Source of the DNA: Endocalyx cinctus
Taxonomy: Eukaryota; Ascomycota; Sordariomycetes; Amphisphaeriales; Apiosporaceae
NCBI GenBank assembly: GCA_001600455.1
Contig: BCKC01000005.1
Location: 3,472,001 to 3,536,000 of the forward strand
Length of the DNA: 64,000 bases
Direction: 5' to 3'
This document shows, one piece after another, positions 32,593-44,500 of this stretch. A program made the position numbers and the translations under genes. Position 1 is the first letter of the stretch, and each line of letters begins with the position of its first letter. The notes under the pieces were generated by a model that saw only the letters and a program-made list of their open reading frames with translations, did not search any database and was not told the origin of the DNA.

Positions 32593-33879
32593 TCAAGACA
32601 TAAACCCCATACAGTTAGCATAAAACGTAACCGTACTACTCCAATCGGAGAAAATACCCATAACGCCTACCTGCCTAGCCAGAACGTCTACCAGCCTATA
32701 CATATCCCCGTCGCGCGTCGTCCCGTTCGCGATCGACGTATAGTAATAATCTACGTCCTCGCCCGCGGCCTTCAAAGGGCCCGACCTCTCGAGCGACCAA
32801 GTCACGATCTTCAAGCCCAGCTCGTTCGCTTTATTCGCGTACTCCGAAGGGACGTACCCCTTCCCGTCCTCGTCTAAACTCACCAAGTAAGGCAAAGGCG
32901 GGGCCACGATCCGCACGCCGGCGTCCTTGTAAAAAGTCAAGTTCGCGACGGCGGCGTCGAAGTCGGCGTCGCCGCTCTCGTCCAGGAGGACGGCCTGTTT
33001 TCCGAACTCGGGCGTCCGGGCGAGCCAGTACGCGACGTCGCGAAACAGGAAGCTCTGCGGCCATACCCGCGAGGGGGATACCCCCGCGGCGACGTACTCG
33101 TCGATCATCTGCTGCGCGTACATGTCGTGCGTGTAGTTCCCCTGGAAGGGCATCGGCACGCGCGGCTCCTTCAGCTCGGGCGTGAAATCTAACCCTAGGG
33201 CGTCCACGTGCGCGATGAACTCCTTGTGCGACATCACCGTCGGACACTGCCCCGCGTACAAGTCGGTGCGCCAAGCGGGGGTGCCGCTCAGAAAATCCTC
33301 GGGCGTCAGCGCCGAGGCGTTATACCCGTCCATCTTGCCGCACAGGGACTTGAACTCGGCGAGGGTGAGATCGCTCGTGCAGCATTTCGCCGTCGCTTCG
33401 GTGAGCCCGTCGGCGCTCGCGGGCGTAAAAGGGACGGCGCATTTAGAGGCCAGGTCGGTGGCGAGGATGTCGGTCGTCGTGTGCAGGTCGCACTGGTCGT
33501 GGCGGCAGACGAGCTCCCGGTCCGCGGTGAAGGCGACGTCGCACTCCTGGATGCCGGCGCCCATCCGGACGCCGGCCCGCAGCGACTGCAGCGTCTCCTC
33601 GGGAAATTGCAGGCAGCCGCCGCCGCGGTGGGCGATGCTGAAGCGCGTCGGCCGGACCTCGTCCTCGAGGCATTGCGTCAGCCGGTCTTTCAGCCAGCCG
33701 TCCTCCATGTCTTCCACCAGGTACTGCGGTCGCGGGCCTAGCTCTACGTTGCTGATCTTGTGCTGCTGGGAGACTTCCCAAGACCGAGGTTTCCATGACG
33801 GGGGCTTGCCGGGTAGGGCCGAGGTGATCTGCGCTACGGCGAGCACGCCGATGGAGATGGAAGAAGCGTCTAGGTGCAT
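32593..33879 (-). CDS. Secreted glycerophosphodiester phosphodiesterase
   Basis: Single exon, 428 residues from the ATG at 33879; a longer frame to 33891 would need a TTG start. A signal peptide is clear (ISIGVLAVAQITSALPG). The GDPD TIM barrel begins with AHRGGGCLQFPEETLQSL, containing the catalytic histidine and metal-binding Glu. QECDVAFTADRELVCRHDQC follows with the second histidine, then ELKEPRVPMP. The ending FSDWSSTVTFYANCMG is typical of the fungal secreted group. It cleaves glycerophosphodiesters to glycerol-3-phosphate and an alcohol, probably for phosphate or lipid scavenging. Exons are very GC-rich compared with flanks. Confidence 0.92.
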   Translation of the reverse strand: MHLDASSISIGVLAVAQITSALPGKPPSWKPRSWEVSQQHKISNVELGPRPQYLVEDMEDGWLKDRLTQCLEDEVRPTRFSIAHRGGGCLQFPEETLQSLRAGVRMGAGIQECDVAFTADRELVCRHDQCDLHTTTDILATDLASKCAVPFTPASADGLTEATAKCCTSDLTLAEFKSLCGKMDGYNASALTPEDFLSGTPAWRTDLYAGQCPTVMSHKEFIAHVDALGLDFTPELKEPRVPMPFQGNYTHDMYAQQMIDEYVAAGVSPSRVWPQSFLFRDVAYWLARTPEFGKQAVLLDESGDADFDAAVANLTFYKDAGVRIVAPPLPYLVSLDEDGKGYVPSEYANKANELGLKIVTWSLERSGPLKAAGEDVDYYYTSIANGTTRDGDMYRLVDVLARQVGVMGIFSDWSSTVTFYANCMGFMS

Positions 33880-36271
33880 GAGGGCGGACAACGGATAAAC
33901 TTGGTCTAAATTTGATTCAGAAATACTGGTGACCGAGTTGACAAGGAGAACTGTTGACTATAAGGCTAATGGGAGTATTCAGCAACGCAAAAATAAGAGG
34001 AGAGGAAGTGCTCTTGTTTATAGCTCTTTCTTCTTCTCAATTGTCCAAGCTCCGAAGGGCGGATATAGAAGCAGCTAGGTAAGAAAGCTGTATCCATTAT
34101 TATCTACTCGGCAGGCTTTCTTATCATATTGTGTTCATATAATATCCAGGGTTTCGGATATCAAGAGATTCCGATTGATAGGAATTGTCCAATGAGAAAA
34201 GCATACTAAAGAGCATGGCATGCGAGATTGCCAGGGTCGGAGCTACCCAGCCTGCCAGCATCTGAAGATATAAAAATAATGAGTTCAAAAGTAAGAATAA
34301 GTTATGAGAAATAGTAGTTTTTTTCGAGCTGAGCTGACTCCACCGTGAAGCTAAAGCTGCCAAGACATGCAGCTCTACTGCTCTACTGCTACGTTAGGAA
34401 AGTCGTGAGAAATTTAGGGGGATATCGTAAGCTCGGCACGGTCTGCATAAACAGGGTCTTTTTTTCAATATTAATTAAAAGTACATTAGCATCTCATCCA
34501 TATCGAGAGCGTAACCAGAGCACGTGTTTTTGACATGTTTTAACGTCGACGGGTCTAGGTTAATTAATTCGGCAGCAACCCTACACTACGGAGTATTTTG
34601 TAAGAGTCCGGTCGTGAGTATCTACATAATTAAGTATTCATTTATGTAATGCAGTGCAATATAGACGCAGGAATCTAGATGAGGTCTCAGGTACACAGCG
34701 CAACACTACACGTACCTGTATAAATATAATTATGGAAGCGTGCTTAATACCCTGTACATATTTCTGGAATAAGATAGGTGAGTGATGTGATATTACCTAG
34801 GTAGTTACTTGTCGTTTCATATATGAGATTCGTTTTGTGTTCCGATAAGATTGGTTCATACTCTACATAGTACTCCGTACCTAAATATACAAAATCACAT
34901 TTATTGGTGACGAGGTGAACTGGAGCCAGTATCCATTATTACGTGACTCGAAGTTTGCGATCGCTGGACCAGTGATGTGAATATAAATCATCATGCAATT
35001 CTTTTGAGACCGATTGACTGACTCACCACCACGTTATCCCTGGCAAGGTTTTAAGTTCATACAGTCAGGCAGTACCTAGGTATAGAAGAACATCGTGATA
35101 TAATATTTTACCTAGGTACGGTATCATACCTAAATATCGATATGTATTACCCCGCCAAATCACTAAATCCGCGTATCCGATTCCGATTTACCGTTTTCCC
35201 CAGCCCAGCAGCCCAGCAGCCCATCAGCCCAGGATCTTTCGGGTCACAAGCCTAATAGTGTAGCTTATTACCCAATCAGGAATGAGTATTGACGTCATGA
35301 CGCCTTATGACGAAGCTAACTTGTGGCTCATCCTCTTTACTATGTACCTACCCAGCCAGCCAGCTACCTACCTAGGTAGGTATGTAATAGTTTAAGACGT
35401 TTCGAATTTGAAAACCGACTTTTGCTCCAACGGAATTCAATCAGTTCACTTAGTATTTTTTGTGTTTCTTTTTATTTATGTATTAATGTATTAGTTAAAG
35501 GTATCCTATCCTTTGATTCAAAGGAATTCATAGCTGAGTATAAGGGAATAAGTGGCGGAAATAGTTTGGTTTCACGGAGATAGAGAGAACAGACTGTAAC
35601 GTACCACAACTATAAAATCCAAATTTTACGTCGAGATGACGGTAGTTGATATAATGTTCAACAGTTCATTTAAGAAGATCGACAGAACTAAGATTACTAG
35701 TTAGGTATGGTTAACCGCGTAAGAAAATATCAATATGTAAGTACTCAGATCGGATCGGGTTTGTCTCTTAGCGGTAACAAACGTCATCACCAAGCCTCAA
35801 CGCCCAATACCATTCTGGAGCGTTCCAAGTTTTTAACTCCATCCACGCATGACATGTCATCACTTATGCCATACCAGCTAACTTAGGTTCACCTATGTAT
35901 TTTATTTTTTCAGCTCCTAGGCAGAAGGGAGAAAGGGAAAAGGGAAAAGGGAGAAGAAATTCGATACGATGCATATTTAAAGACCGTCGATTGGCCCGTT
36001 TTTGTCTGGGTACGGGATCGTAGACCTTATATCACCTACTCATCACACCACACGCCAACCGTCGCATTTATTAATACTTTACTCTCCATCTCCCCTCTCG
36101 GTTTTTTTCTTTGAGACCTTACTTTACAATCCTGTTCTATTCCAATCCACTTCCTGCATCTTCTTCGTTCCACAACGTATCAGGTCGCATATAATTCACC
36201 TCCTACATCCCACTCACCCCACCTGCCAACCAACCCCGTTTAAACCAAACACACATACCAAAATTACAAAA
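33880..36271. other. 2.4 kb intergenic region with CCTAGG palindromes
   Basis: This separates the phosphodiesterase start (minus) from the MARVEL gene (plus). No gene is supported. It contains four or more ACCTAGGT palindromes (34795, 35073, 35109, 35365) and a CAGCCCAG microsatellite near 35204-35231. The last 270 bp are a C/T-rich leader of the MARVEL gene; an open frame from 36002 in it is the 5' UTR in frame with the gene, not a better start. Confidence 0.5.
35365..35382. repeat. 18-bp perfect palindrome centred on CCTAGG
   Basis: TACCTACC-TAGGTAGGTA-type palindrome. Shorter versions (TACCTAGGTA or ACCTAGGT) occur at 34795-34802, 35073-35082 and 35109-35118 in the same intergenic region. 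Confidence 0.8.
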
Positions 36272-36809
36272 ATGGCTTCCTTCGCAGGCATAGCACACAT
36301 CGTCGCCGGCGTCTTCTCCGTCGTCGAGCTGGGCCTGACCGCGTACGTCGCGTCCGAGTACGACGACTACTACGGATTCGGCGGCTACTCGCCGTCGCAG
36401 GTCAACTTCATCCTGTTCGACTCGATCTGGTCCATCCTCGTCCTCATCTACGTCGGGCTCACCCCGCTGTACATGACCAGCGTCTTCCACCGCCTGGCCG
36501 CGACGATCCTGAACGTCATCACCGCCATCTTCTGGTTCGCCGGCGCCATCGCCTTCGCCGTCGCCTTTGCTGCACCTCACTGCGGCGCGAGCACCTGGTG
36601 CGGCGCTACCCAGGCCGCTATCGCTTTTGCTTTCTTCCTTTGGTGAGTAGTGAAATATTTCTCGTTTTTATTTATAGGAACAAAAACTAATAATCATCAT
36701 CAGGGCTATCTTCACCTTCCTTGCCGTCCTTGACACCATTGAATCTCTGCGTCGTCGCGGCCACAACGCCGGCACCACGCAGAAGACGAACGCTTACCCA
36801 GGCGCTTAA
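36272..36809 (+). CDS. MARVEL-domain tetraspan membrane protein
   Basis: Exons are 36272-36642 and 36704-36809; 61-nt intron splits a Trp codon; 158 residues. Four hydrophobic segments are visible: IAHIVAGVFSVVELGLTAYV, FILFDSIWSILVLIYVGLTP, LAATILNVITAIFWFAGAIA, and AAIAFAFFLWAIFTFLAVLD across the splice junction. The luminal loop before TM4 has paired cysteines (PHCGASTWCGAT), the usual fungal MARVEL pattern. The C-terminus is cytosolic and basic (RRRGHN). These proteins sit in the plasma membrane, some in eisosome-like domains (Nce102 family); the exact role here is unknown. The ATG at 36272 sits in a strong AAAATGG context. Confidence 0.88.
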
Positions 36810-37852
36810 AGAGAAGTCTAGAAAAACTACGCTTTAGGCTTTCCATGACGACTTGAGAATGCAACGAATCAAAACTGGTTCAACATGCTCACACCTCCTA
36901 TCTACATCGCCTTTCTATTCTAGTCTATTCCGGCCTGGCGTTTTTCGCTAATCGTGGATTCCTTTCCATTTCTTCTTCCTGTCCTTTATTTTTCTCTTTA
37001 TGAGGTGTAGTTCTGGTTGGTGAGGGGTGTAAGGCACATGGTTACAAATACCCTTTCATACTTTTACTTAATTTTTTGGGGGTCGTGGAGATTGATTGTG
37101 TTTTTTAATCATCGAACTTTCTTGCTTATACGGTATCTATCGAGGCAAGAGAGCAAGAAGGAAAGGGAGAAAATGGATGCCGAAAAAAAAATGAAGTCTC
37201 ACGAAACGAATAATGATGACGATTTTGGTTTTATAATACTCTTAATTAATTTTTGCTCTAAAAAAAATATAAAAAAAATTATCATTCATTCATCACGTGT
37301 TTATCGCGTCATAATAACTACAGCCCCGGAGATGAGTCCTCCAAATGGGGCAGTTGGGCAGCTCGAGCACCCTTGAAGGTGGATCTTGATGTTTCAAAAT
37401 ATCTTAAATGCACGTCATGTAAGGAAAGGAGTCGAGCCAGGTATATATATAGGTATATATATATGTATCGACTCTCGAGGGATATCGTAATATATCTTAA
37501 ACTGGATTGGTATTAAGCTTTACTAATATATAATATATACTACATTCCATCCATCTCTTCATCTATTTATATAATTCTGAAGTCTTCCAATCAATCTTAA
37601 ATCTTGTCTTTCTCGCCTCATAATCGTCTCATTATAACGTTATAACCCTCTATAGCTTAGGCAATCCATCCAGGAAAAAAAAATGAAATCGCTATCTTGT
37701 AGCCGTGAGGGGAATAATATGAACTCCACCAAAAAAATACCAACGAAGACGCCACCAAATGAAGAGATGACACCCGAAAAAAAAAAAAAAAAAAAAAAAA
37801 AAAACTGATCAACCGCATCGACACACTATACGCACACACACACTAAAAGGAA
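36810..37852. other. 3' convergent spacer, AT-rich
   Basis: About 1 kb lies between the MARVEL stop and the sulfite oxidase stop. It includes TATATA tracts (37441-37462), a 26-base A run (about 37779-37804) and no gene. Open frames there are A/T-rich chance. Confidence 0.5.
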
Positions 37853-39787
37853 TCAAACTTTCTCGCTCCGCTTAACTTCGACATTCCCGCCACCGTCGGC
37901 ATCCACTCTCAAATCCGTCTTCGAGACGGCCGTCGGCGGACAAGTTGGACAAGCGAAATCGACGCGATGCCAAGCCGTCGCGAGGTTTCCCCTGAGGTTA
38001 TAGATGCTCTTGTGCGTCTCCGGCTGGGTATTGTACGCGTCGTCCGTAGCCTTGACGACGAAGGTCGTCTTGATCGTCTCCTCGTCCCGCTCTTCCTTGC
38101 CCGCGACGGAAGCCGGCAGGACCCCTTCGTACGTCCACCTCTTCCAGCACCAGCTCTTCTCGCCCTTTTCGTGGCTCGCGTCCTCGGCCTTCAGGCAGGC
38201 CTGGTCCCAGGTCTCGCCCCCGTCCAGGCTCACGTCGACGCGCTGGATCTCCCGGCCGCCGCCCGAGTACGCGTACCCTTCGAGCTGGACGATGCGTTCG
38301 TTTTTCTTTTCCTTGTTGTTGTTGTTGTTCTCTTCGTCCTGGTTTCGCTGCTGAAGTAACCGCGTTCGGGTGATGGCGCTCGTGATAGGCATCACCTGGA
38401 TCGACTTGTACTTATCCCAATCCTGCTTCGTCTCGTTCGGCCCGAAGCACTTATAGTCCTTCCTCTGCCAGCTCGTCTGGCTCTCCTCGTCGCTCACGAC
38501 GATCCGGTTGACCCACTTGACGCACCGCGCCGCCACGTGGCCCGGCACGATCAGCCGCACGGGGAACCCGTGATCGCGCGGGAGCGGCTCGTCGTTCATG
38601 CGAAACGCGAGGAGCACGTCCCCGCGGGGGTCCAGCGCCGACGCGACGGGGATGCTCGCGCCGTACGCCTCGAGGCCCGAAAACTGCACGTGGCGCGCGT
38701 CCGGACCGGGGTTCTCGACCGGCAGGCCGGCGTCGGCGAGCACGTCCCGCAGGAGCACCCCTTCCCACTTGGCGCAGCTGATGGCGCCCACGTCCCACTG
38801 CAGCCCGTTCGTCTTCTTGGCGTGCCGCGTCATGTCGTTTCGGCGGTTCCCCGAGCACTGCAGCACGGCCGTGACGGCGCGCTGCTCGAACCGCCGCTTC
38901 AGCTCGCCGACCGTGTACCGCCGCTCGGCGCCGCCGGGGAGCTCGACCGCGATCGCGTGCGCGTCCGCTTCGGCCTCGCCGACGACGGGCACCCACATGT
39001 GGTTGCGCACGTAAAACACCTCGTTCGGCGTCAGGAAGGCGTCGGCCAGCTCGTCGGCCGGCGTCTCGGCGTTGCAGGGCTTCTCGGTGATCCGTCGCAG
39101 CCGCGCGTCGCGCGCCGGGTCCGACACGAAGGGGTCCTCGACGGCGTGCTGCGACGGTTTCCCGTCGGGCGCCAGGTCGTCCGGGTGGATCCGGCCGACG
39201 ACGTACTGCTCCAGGATCTCTCGCACGTACGGCGACGATTTGTGCACGGCGAAGATGTCCCAGTACGGTTCCAGACTGCCGCCAGCGGCGTGCAGGATAA
39301 CCTCGCCGCCCGGGTGCGCGGCTACCCAGTCCGTTATGTCGTATACCTTGTCTCCGTATATCACCCAGGGGGCCTTGCTCTTGGGACCGTGCTCTTCCTT
39401 CACCTCGGTCAGCCTGTAACGCGGGAGCTTGTCGTCGGCATCGTGTTCGGTGTTGGCATCCCTTGCGGGAGAAGAAGTACGTGGCGAATTCGGTTCAGAT
39501 TGGCTGGGAATGGAGAACAAAGCTAGCAGAATGGTACCGATTCCGACTCCGGTACTAGCAGCAATGGTACGGTTACCGGTGTTCGTTCTAACGGGTGAGG
39601 GTTTCGGAAGTTTCGAAGTAGCGGATTCACGGAGAGCTGAGCGAGCGGACGAGAACGGACGAACTGGACGGACTGGACGAGTAATACCGAACCCAAGAGT
39701 CTGTAGACATGACCTAGATCGGAGAGGGGATGTTTCTGTTAATCTCAGTACCTCGCGACTTAATTGTCGCCATATTGGTATAGACAT
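37853..39787 (-). CDS. Sulfite oxidase, mitochondrial, cytochrome b5 plus molybdopterin
   Basis: Single exon, 644 residues. A Ser/Arg-rich mitochondrial presequence (1-70) is followed by a hydrophobic segment (ASTGVGIGTILLALFSIP, about 76-94) that suggests intermembrane-space sorting. The cytochrome b5 domain (about 122-205) has the haem ligands in HPGGEV (H158) and VHKSSP (H182). The molybdenum cofactor domain begins near 215; its Mo-binding cysteine is in VLQCSGNRR (C311). Then come GLQWDVGAISCAKWEGVLLR, EPLPRDHGFPVRLIVPG and the dimerisation domain (GYAYSGGGREIQRVDVSLDG). This order is animal-type sulfite oxidase: sulfite to sulfate with electrons to cytochrome c. A low-complexity Asn/Glu/Lys insert (NNNNNKEKKN) lies before the last domain. 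The NADH/FAD module of nitrate reductase is absent. Confidence 0.95.
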   Translation of the reverse strand: MSIPIWRQLSREVLRLTETSPLRSRSCLQTLGFGITRPVRPVRPFSSARSALRESATSKLPKPSPVRTNTGNRTIAASTGVGIGTILLALFSIPSQSEPNSPRTSSPARDANTEHDADDKLPRYRLTEVKEEHGPKSKAPWVIYGDKVYDITDWVAAHPGGEVILHAAGGSLEPYWDIFAVHKSSPYVREILEQYVVGRIHPDDLAPDGKPSQHAVEDPFVSDPARDARLRRITEKPCNAETPADELADAFLTPNEVFYVRNHMWVPVVGEAEADAHAIAVELPGGAERRYTVGELKRRFEQRAVTAVLQCSGNRRNDMTRHAKKTNGLQWDVGAISCAKWEGVLLRDVLADAGLPVENPGPDARHVQFSGLEAYGASIPVASALDPRGDVLLAFRMNDEPLPRDHGFPVRLIVPGHVAARCVKWVNRIVVSDEESQTSWQRKDYKCFGPNETKQDWDKYKSIQVMPITSAITRTRLLQQRNQDEENNNNNKEKKNERIVQLEGYAYSGGGREIQRVDVSLDGGETWDQACLKAEDASHEKGEKSWCWKRWTYEGVLPASVAGKEERDEETIKTTFVVKATDDAYNTQPETHKSIYNLRGNLATAWHRVDFACPTCPPTAVSKTDLRVDADGGGNVEVKRSEKV

Positions 39788-41517
39788 GTCTCGGATGGCG
39801 AACGAGATAGATCAAGATCCTTCCTTTGTTCGGGTGGTAAGTTGACTGAGGTTTCGTTCTGGTCTTGTCGTGATTTTGACGAGATTTGGTTGAAATTTCA
39901 GTTACGGATAGTCGTACGTAATTCCATAATTGTTACACACAGGCAAGCTGTAAGGTTTAAATGTTGGGGTGTTGGTTGAATTGCTAACCTAAAGATCTAC
40001 CAACAGAAAAGAGAGAGAAAAACGCATGAATAGCAATCTATCTATTTCTTGCAGACTAAAAAGGGAGATAGTCAACAAGGAAATAGGTAAATCCTTTTTG
40101 GTCAAAGGGTAAGGAAATAAAAAACTGCGAAGCTGACTCAATATTGAATTGAACAAATGGTTTTTTTTTTTTTTTTTTTTTTTCTTCCTGAGCGGGATTC
40201 GGATAATATTTCTTTTTATTGATCTTACTGTACGGGCGGTGAAAGAAACCAAATAACAGTAAAGAGTCAAGCGTAATATGAAGAAATGAGATTGAAGCTT
40301 CAAAAAATCTTATGATCAGATGGGAAATGGATTGATTATGTTATTATTAAATTGACCAAATGGATCCAATCATCTACTTGGATATTGAAGTCCTAAGTTC
40401 ACACGTTTTGAACTATTCTTTCTCTGTTTTTCCCTCTCTACTTCTGGCTTCTTCTTTTCGTTCTATTAAAAAGAGCTTGTACTGTATAAGCAATCTGTAC
40501 CGGCAGACAGGGTAAGCTACAAGTTAAAAATACAGCAGGTGATCAGAAATTGACGTCGTCTAACTACAATCTTCGGTAGTTTGTTTAACGGTTTTAATCT
40601 ATTCATTTACCGTATTTCCCCTCCTCCATAAACATCGTTATTCCCTGAAATAGACAGGCCATATTTAAATAGCAGTAAATCATTAGACCTAAAATGGTAA
40701 TCCACAGTAGTCGAGAAACAGGGGAGGTTGAACAGGTCTTGCATTCGCTGGAACTACCTTTTATTCGTCCAATTCTTTTCCTTGAATTGCCAAATCGCCC
40801 GTAAAATACCACTGACCACGTCAGCCGACAGGAATACTCGTGTCCGTTAAATCTGCGCTATACGCTATGAGTAGTCGGATACCACGTCCGGATACAACGC
40901 TGTCAGCACATTATCCCAGGGGGAGGATGGCGTCAGTTTGTCAGTTTGTTTTTATCGGTGCCGATACCGGTGATCGTTTCTTCTTTGACAGGGGAAGGTG
41001 AACTGCATATTATATTACACTGCGGTACTCTGTAGATTTTATTTCCGATTTTCTGGAGTTCTGGTAAAGTACCCGAGTACTTAATAAATATACTACTATA
41101 CTAACTTATCCACACAGTATATTTAATGAATGGCGTATCCATGGATAGTACGGAGTATGCATATCGATATTCACATTGGTTGGATGAAAACAACTATACG
41201 TGTACCATGTAATACCTGCGATAACATCACTTGGCATGCAAATACAACGTCGGACAGAACTAACGTGAAAAAAGGTACGAATACGATACTCTCCGAAGTG
41301 AGAATAAAGGTCGCTGGTGTAATCTAGAGTGTATTTTGTTTTTTACAATTACGTACGCTTATAAGCATATATGTATGTACGTATGCTTGTATGTATGAGT
41401 ACAACCTGCTCTATCGTAACCGAGTAATCAACTTACTTTACGCTCTAACCTGTCCATGCCGTCTCCTAATTAATCATCATAGTGGTACATGCGCGGGTTG
41501 AGATGGCTATCGTGAAA
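39788..41517. other. 1.7 kb intergenic region
   Basis: The sulfite oxidase promoter side and the Rpn2 3' flank. It contains a 23-base T run near 40160-40182 and a stretch rich in TATG/GTAT repeats near 41355-41400. No gene is supported. Confidence 0.45.
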
Positions 41518-44500
41518 CTACTCATCTTCGTCTTCTCTGTCCGTGAAGTACTCGAAATCCTTAGGAACCGGCGCTTCTTCGTCCGTCTCGCCATCTTCGT
41601 CAATCGCCGTTAGGACACCAGCTGCCGCTGCCGCCCCGCTGTTATTGTTGCCGGCCCCACCGAGACCTGCTCCTCTAGCCAGGCCCGCGAGCGATCCATC
41701 CGTCAGCCGACTAAGCAGCGCTTCCTCCACCGTCCGAGGGTTACGGTTCTGCGCGTTGCTGGCACCCGCTACCGGAGCCTTCTCCGTAGCAACCTTCTTC
41801 AATTTCTCCTCAATTAGAGCCTTCTCCTTATCTGGCTCCATGTCGTGCAGAAGAATGGGTCCGCCGGTAGGCTATCGGAAAGAAAAAAAAAGTGGGTTAG
41901 TGAGAAAAGCTCGTACGGCATTCATATATATAAGTAGAAGAGGGGAGGGAAACATACTAATGGGCCAGCTCTCACGAGCTTGACGGGCCAGTATCGTCCT
42001 TTGGGGAGGCTGATGTACTTTAGTTGACCAGGAAGGACCCTGCTCATGTTTTCGATCTCGTAGCCAATCTTTTCTTTTTCCGACTTCTTCTTGGCGTCTG
42101 GCGGAGGTGAGGTAGAAGACTCTTTCTCTCCGGATGCCGCTGTCTGCTCATCTTTCTTGTCCTTTACCTCGTCACCCGTCTTAATCTTCTCGTCAACATC
42201 CATCTTATCGCCGCCACCGGCAGACTTAGAGACGGTGGGGGTAGCTGCGGGATCGAGATCCATACTTTCACGGCGCTGAGCTCGTTCCTTCTTCTGAGCC
42301 CGGCGTTTGGCTTGGGCCGTGGTGGAAAGGATAGCCGTAGCAATCAACGCCGGTCCTTCTTCCGTCTTGACCTCCTGCTCGGGAGGGTAGTCAAATAGGC
42401 TCTGCTTAGTAGCGCAGTGGAATTTAACGTCGAGGATATCTAGGTCATGATCTAACGCGATGATCGACGTAGGACTGAAGGAAAGGGATAAAAAGTGAGT
42501 GAACGGGAACCAGTACCAGTACTGGGTGAAGACGGCCATGCCCACGATACCGGCCATGTTGAGGTTACCCGTCTGGGTCTGAAGCCCGATACTGCAGTTG
42601 CGACCACCCGCATCAATGATTCCGAGAGCGAGGGCGGCGCCGAATTTCGTCATAGCGTCTTCGTGACGGTCACCAACCACCTTCTTAAGAGTCTTACGGA
42701 TAGAAGCAACCTTGGGGTTCATCACCTCGTTCTGCTGAATCATGATCATCGCTAGCGATATCAGAGCACCTTGTCGAACGAAATCAGTAGGATCTTTCAT
42801 CATGGGCTCGAGCAAATCGATCGCCTCGTCGAGACCGGTTCCGGCGCAGGAGATGCCGAGAGCCATGGCGGAACCGTATCGGACGTGGGGGTTGTACGAC
42901 TCGGAGAGGAGCTCGACCATGCGCGGCACGCTGCCCGGTTTACGGAAAAGAATGAATCCCAAACTCATAACGGCGATGCGTCGCACATCATCGTTCACGT
43001 CGCTGACAGCAATATGCAACAACTTCCGGATAGCCTTGTTGCTACCGGTGCCGCAATAAGCCATCGCGACCGTCATGATACCACCGTAGCGCAGTGCGGG
43101 GTCAGGATCATTAAGAAGACCCTCGATCATAACGTCAGCTCCTTCCTGTCTACCGTACATGATAAGAGACATGCCGAGGGCCAAGCCACGAACGCTCTTC
43201 TCGTGAGAAGTCTCGTGTGCGTAGGCGACCATGTCTTCCAGGGCCTTAACATTACCGGTTCCGAGCATAATCAAGCCCATAGCCAGACCGACAGCCTCTC
43301 CGTTGAGGGCCGAATCGGCGTAGAGAACCTCTTTCAGTTTGTCAAAAATTTCTTCGTTACCACTAGCCATACCAGCCAAGCCGAGACCCAGAGCTCCTCC
43401 GTGCTGGATAACCTCTTCTTCAGCATTTTCGAACTGGTTTCGGAGGTAGTCTAGAGCATCGGCACCGTGGTTGGCATGGATGAGACCATAGGCGTAGAGC
43501 GCACCACCTTGGGAATAAGGAGAACCGCCACTGATACCGCCGGCGCCTCGGGGAAGGTAGGGATCCAATAGCTTTTTAGATTGCGAGAGGTTACCGCGGT
43601 GAATGACACCCAAGGCCGCAGTGGCTGTGAACTTCGACCAGTTCACTGCCTTACCCAACCATTCCAAGTTATCGCGGAAAAACTTATCATTCGTGGTCCC
43701 TTGGTTCATGAAAGCATTGCAGAAGGTTACGGCGGTGTGAAAAATAGAATTCCGGCCTTCGAGGCTATCTCTAACCTTGTTAAGTATACTTAAGTCGGTC
43801 TTGTTGTTACGGTATAAAAACTCAAGGTTGAGCTTGATGGTGGTCGAGCCGTCTAGGATGGATCGGATATTCTTATAAACCTCTCTCTTCTTGTCATCGA
43901 GTTCACCAAACTCGGACTCGCCGTCATCGTTCTCACTGTCAAGTAAAGGTTCATTTTCCGCCTCTTCATGGCTCTGGAGTTCCTTCTCCGCGGGCGGCTG
44001 GCCTTTGGGTAGGCCGGTTATAACTTTCCCGAGGAACTCTTGAGTGCCGTTGTCGTACAAGTCGAAAACGAATTGGTAGGCTATCGCCGTAGCTTCCACA
44101 GATGCCGCATTGACCAGATGTCGAATGACGCCGCGGGCCTGCTCATCTTTGTTGAGATAAACTATGCATTTCGCGATAGAAAAATAATCGGGGTCCTTAG
44201 CCCTGCCACTGTCAAGAATGTCAAGGACCAATTGTAAGATGTCATCTCTGAAAGCCCTTTCTTGCACAACGTCCATACAAATCTCTAAGCAGTAGTTCAT
44301 TAACTCTTCAGCTGGGCCCATGACATCCTCTTGGGCGGATTTGCCCTTGGTTCGCTTGTGATCGTCATCGGCGCGTTGAATAACCTTGCCAACAACGTCC
44401 AACCTTTTCGCCTCGACGGCGATACCAACAACCTGTTGGTAGCGACCGTCCTTCAAGCAAGCCTCGAATAGTCGCTCAATAACGGCATCGATGGCACGAC

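Noticed and set aside
27556..33879. Secondary-metabolite cluster around the P450
   Set aside because: There is no synthase, terpene cyclase or cluster regulator nearby. The neighbours are JIP5, a chitinase and a phosphodiesterase.
33182..33898. Plus-strand frames over the glycerophosphodiesterase
   Set aside because: They are shadow frames of the minus-strand gene, with Ser/Arg-rich low-information translations.
36002..36271. Upstream extension of the MARVEL protein by 90 residues
   Set aside because: The extension is C/T-rich, typical of a fungal leader. The internal ATG has a better context and gives the normal family start.
38537..39526. 329-codon plus-strand open frame across the sulfite oxidase gene
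   Set aside because: It is antisense to an intact, fully recognisable gene. GC-rich third positions create long antisense frames, and the translation is Arg/Val/His-rich without motifs.
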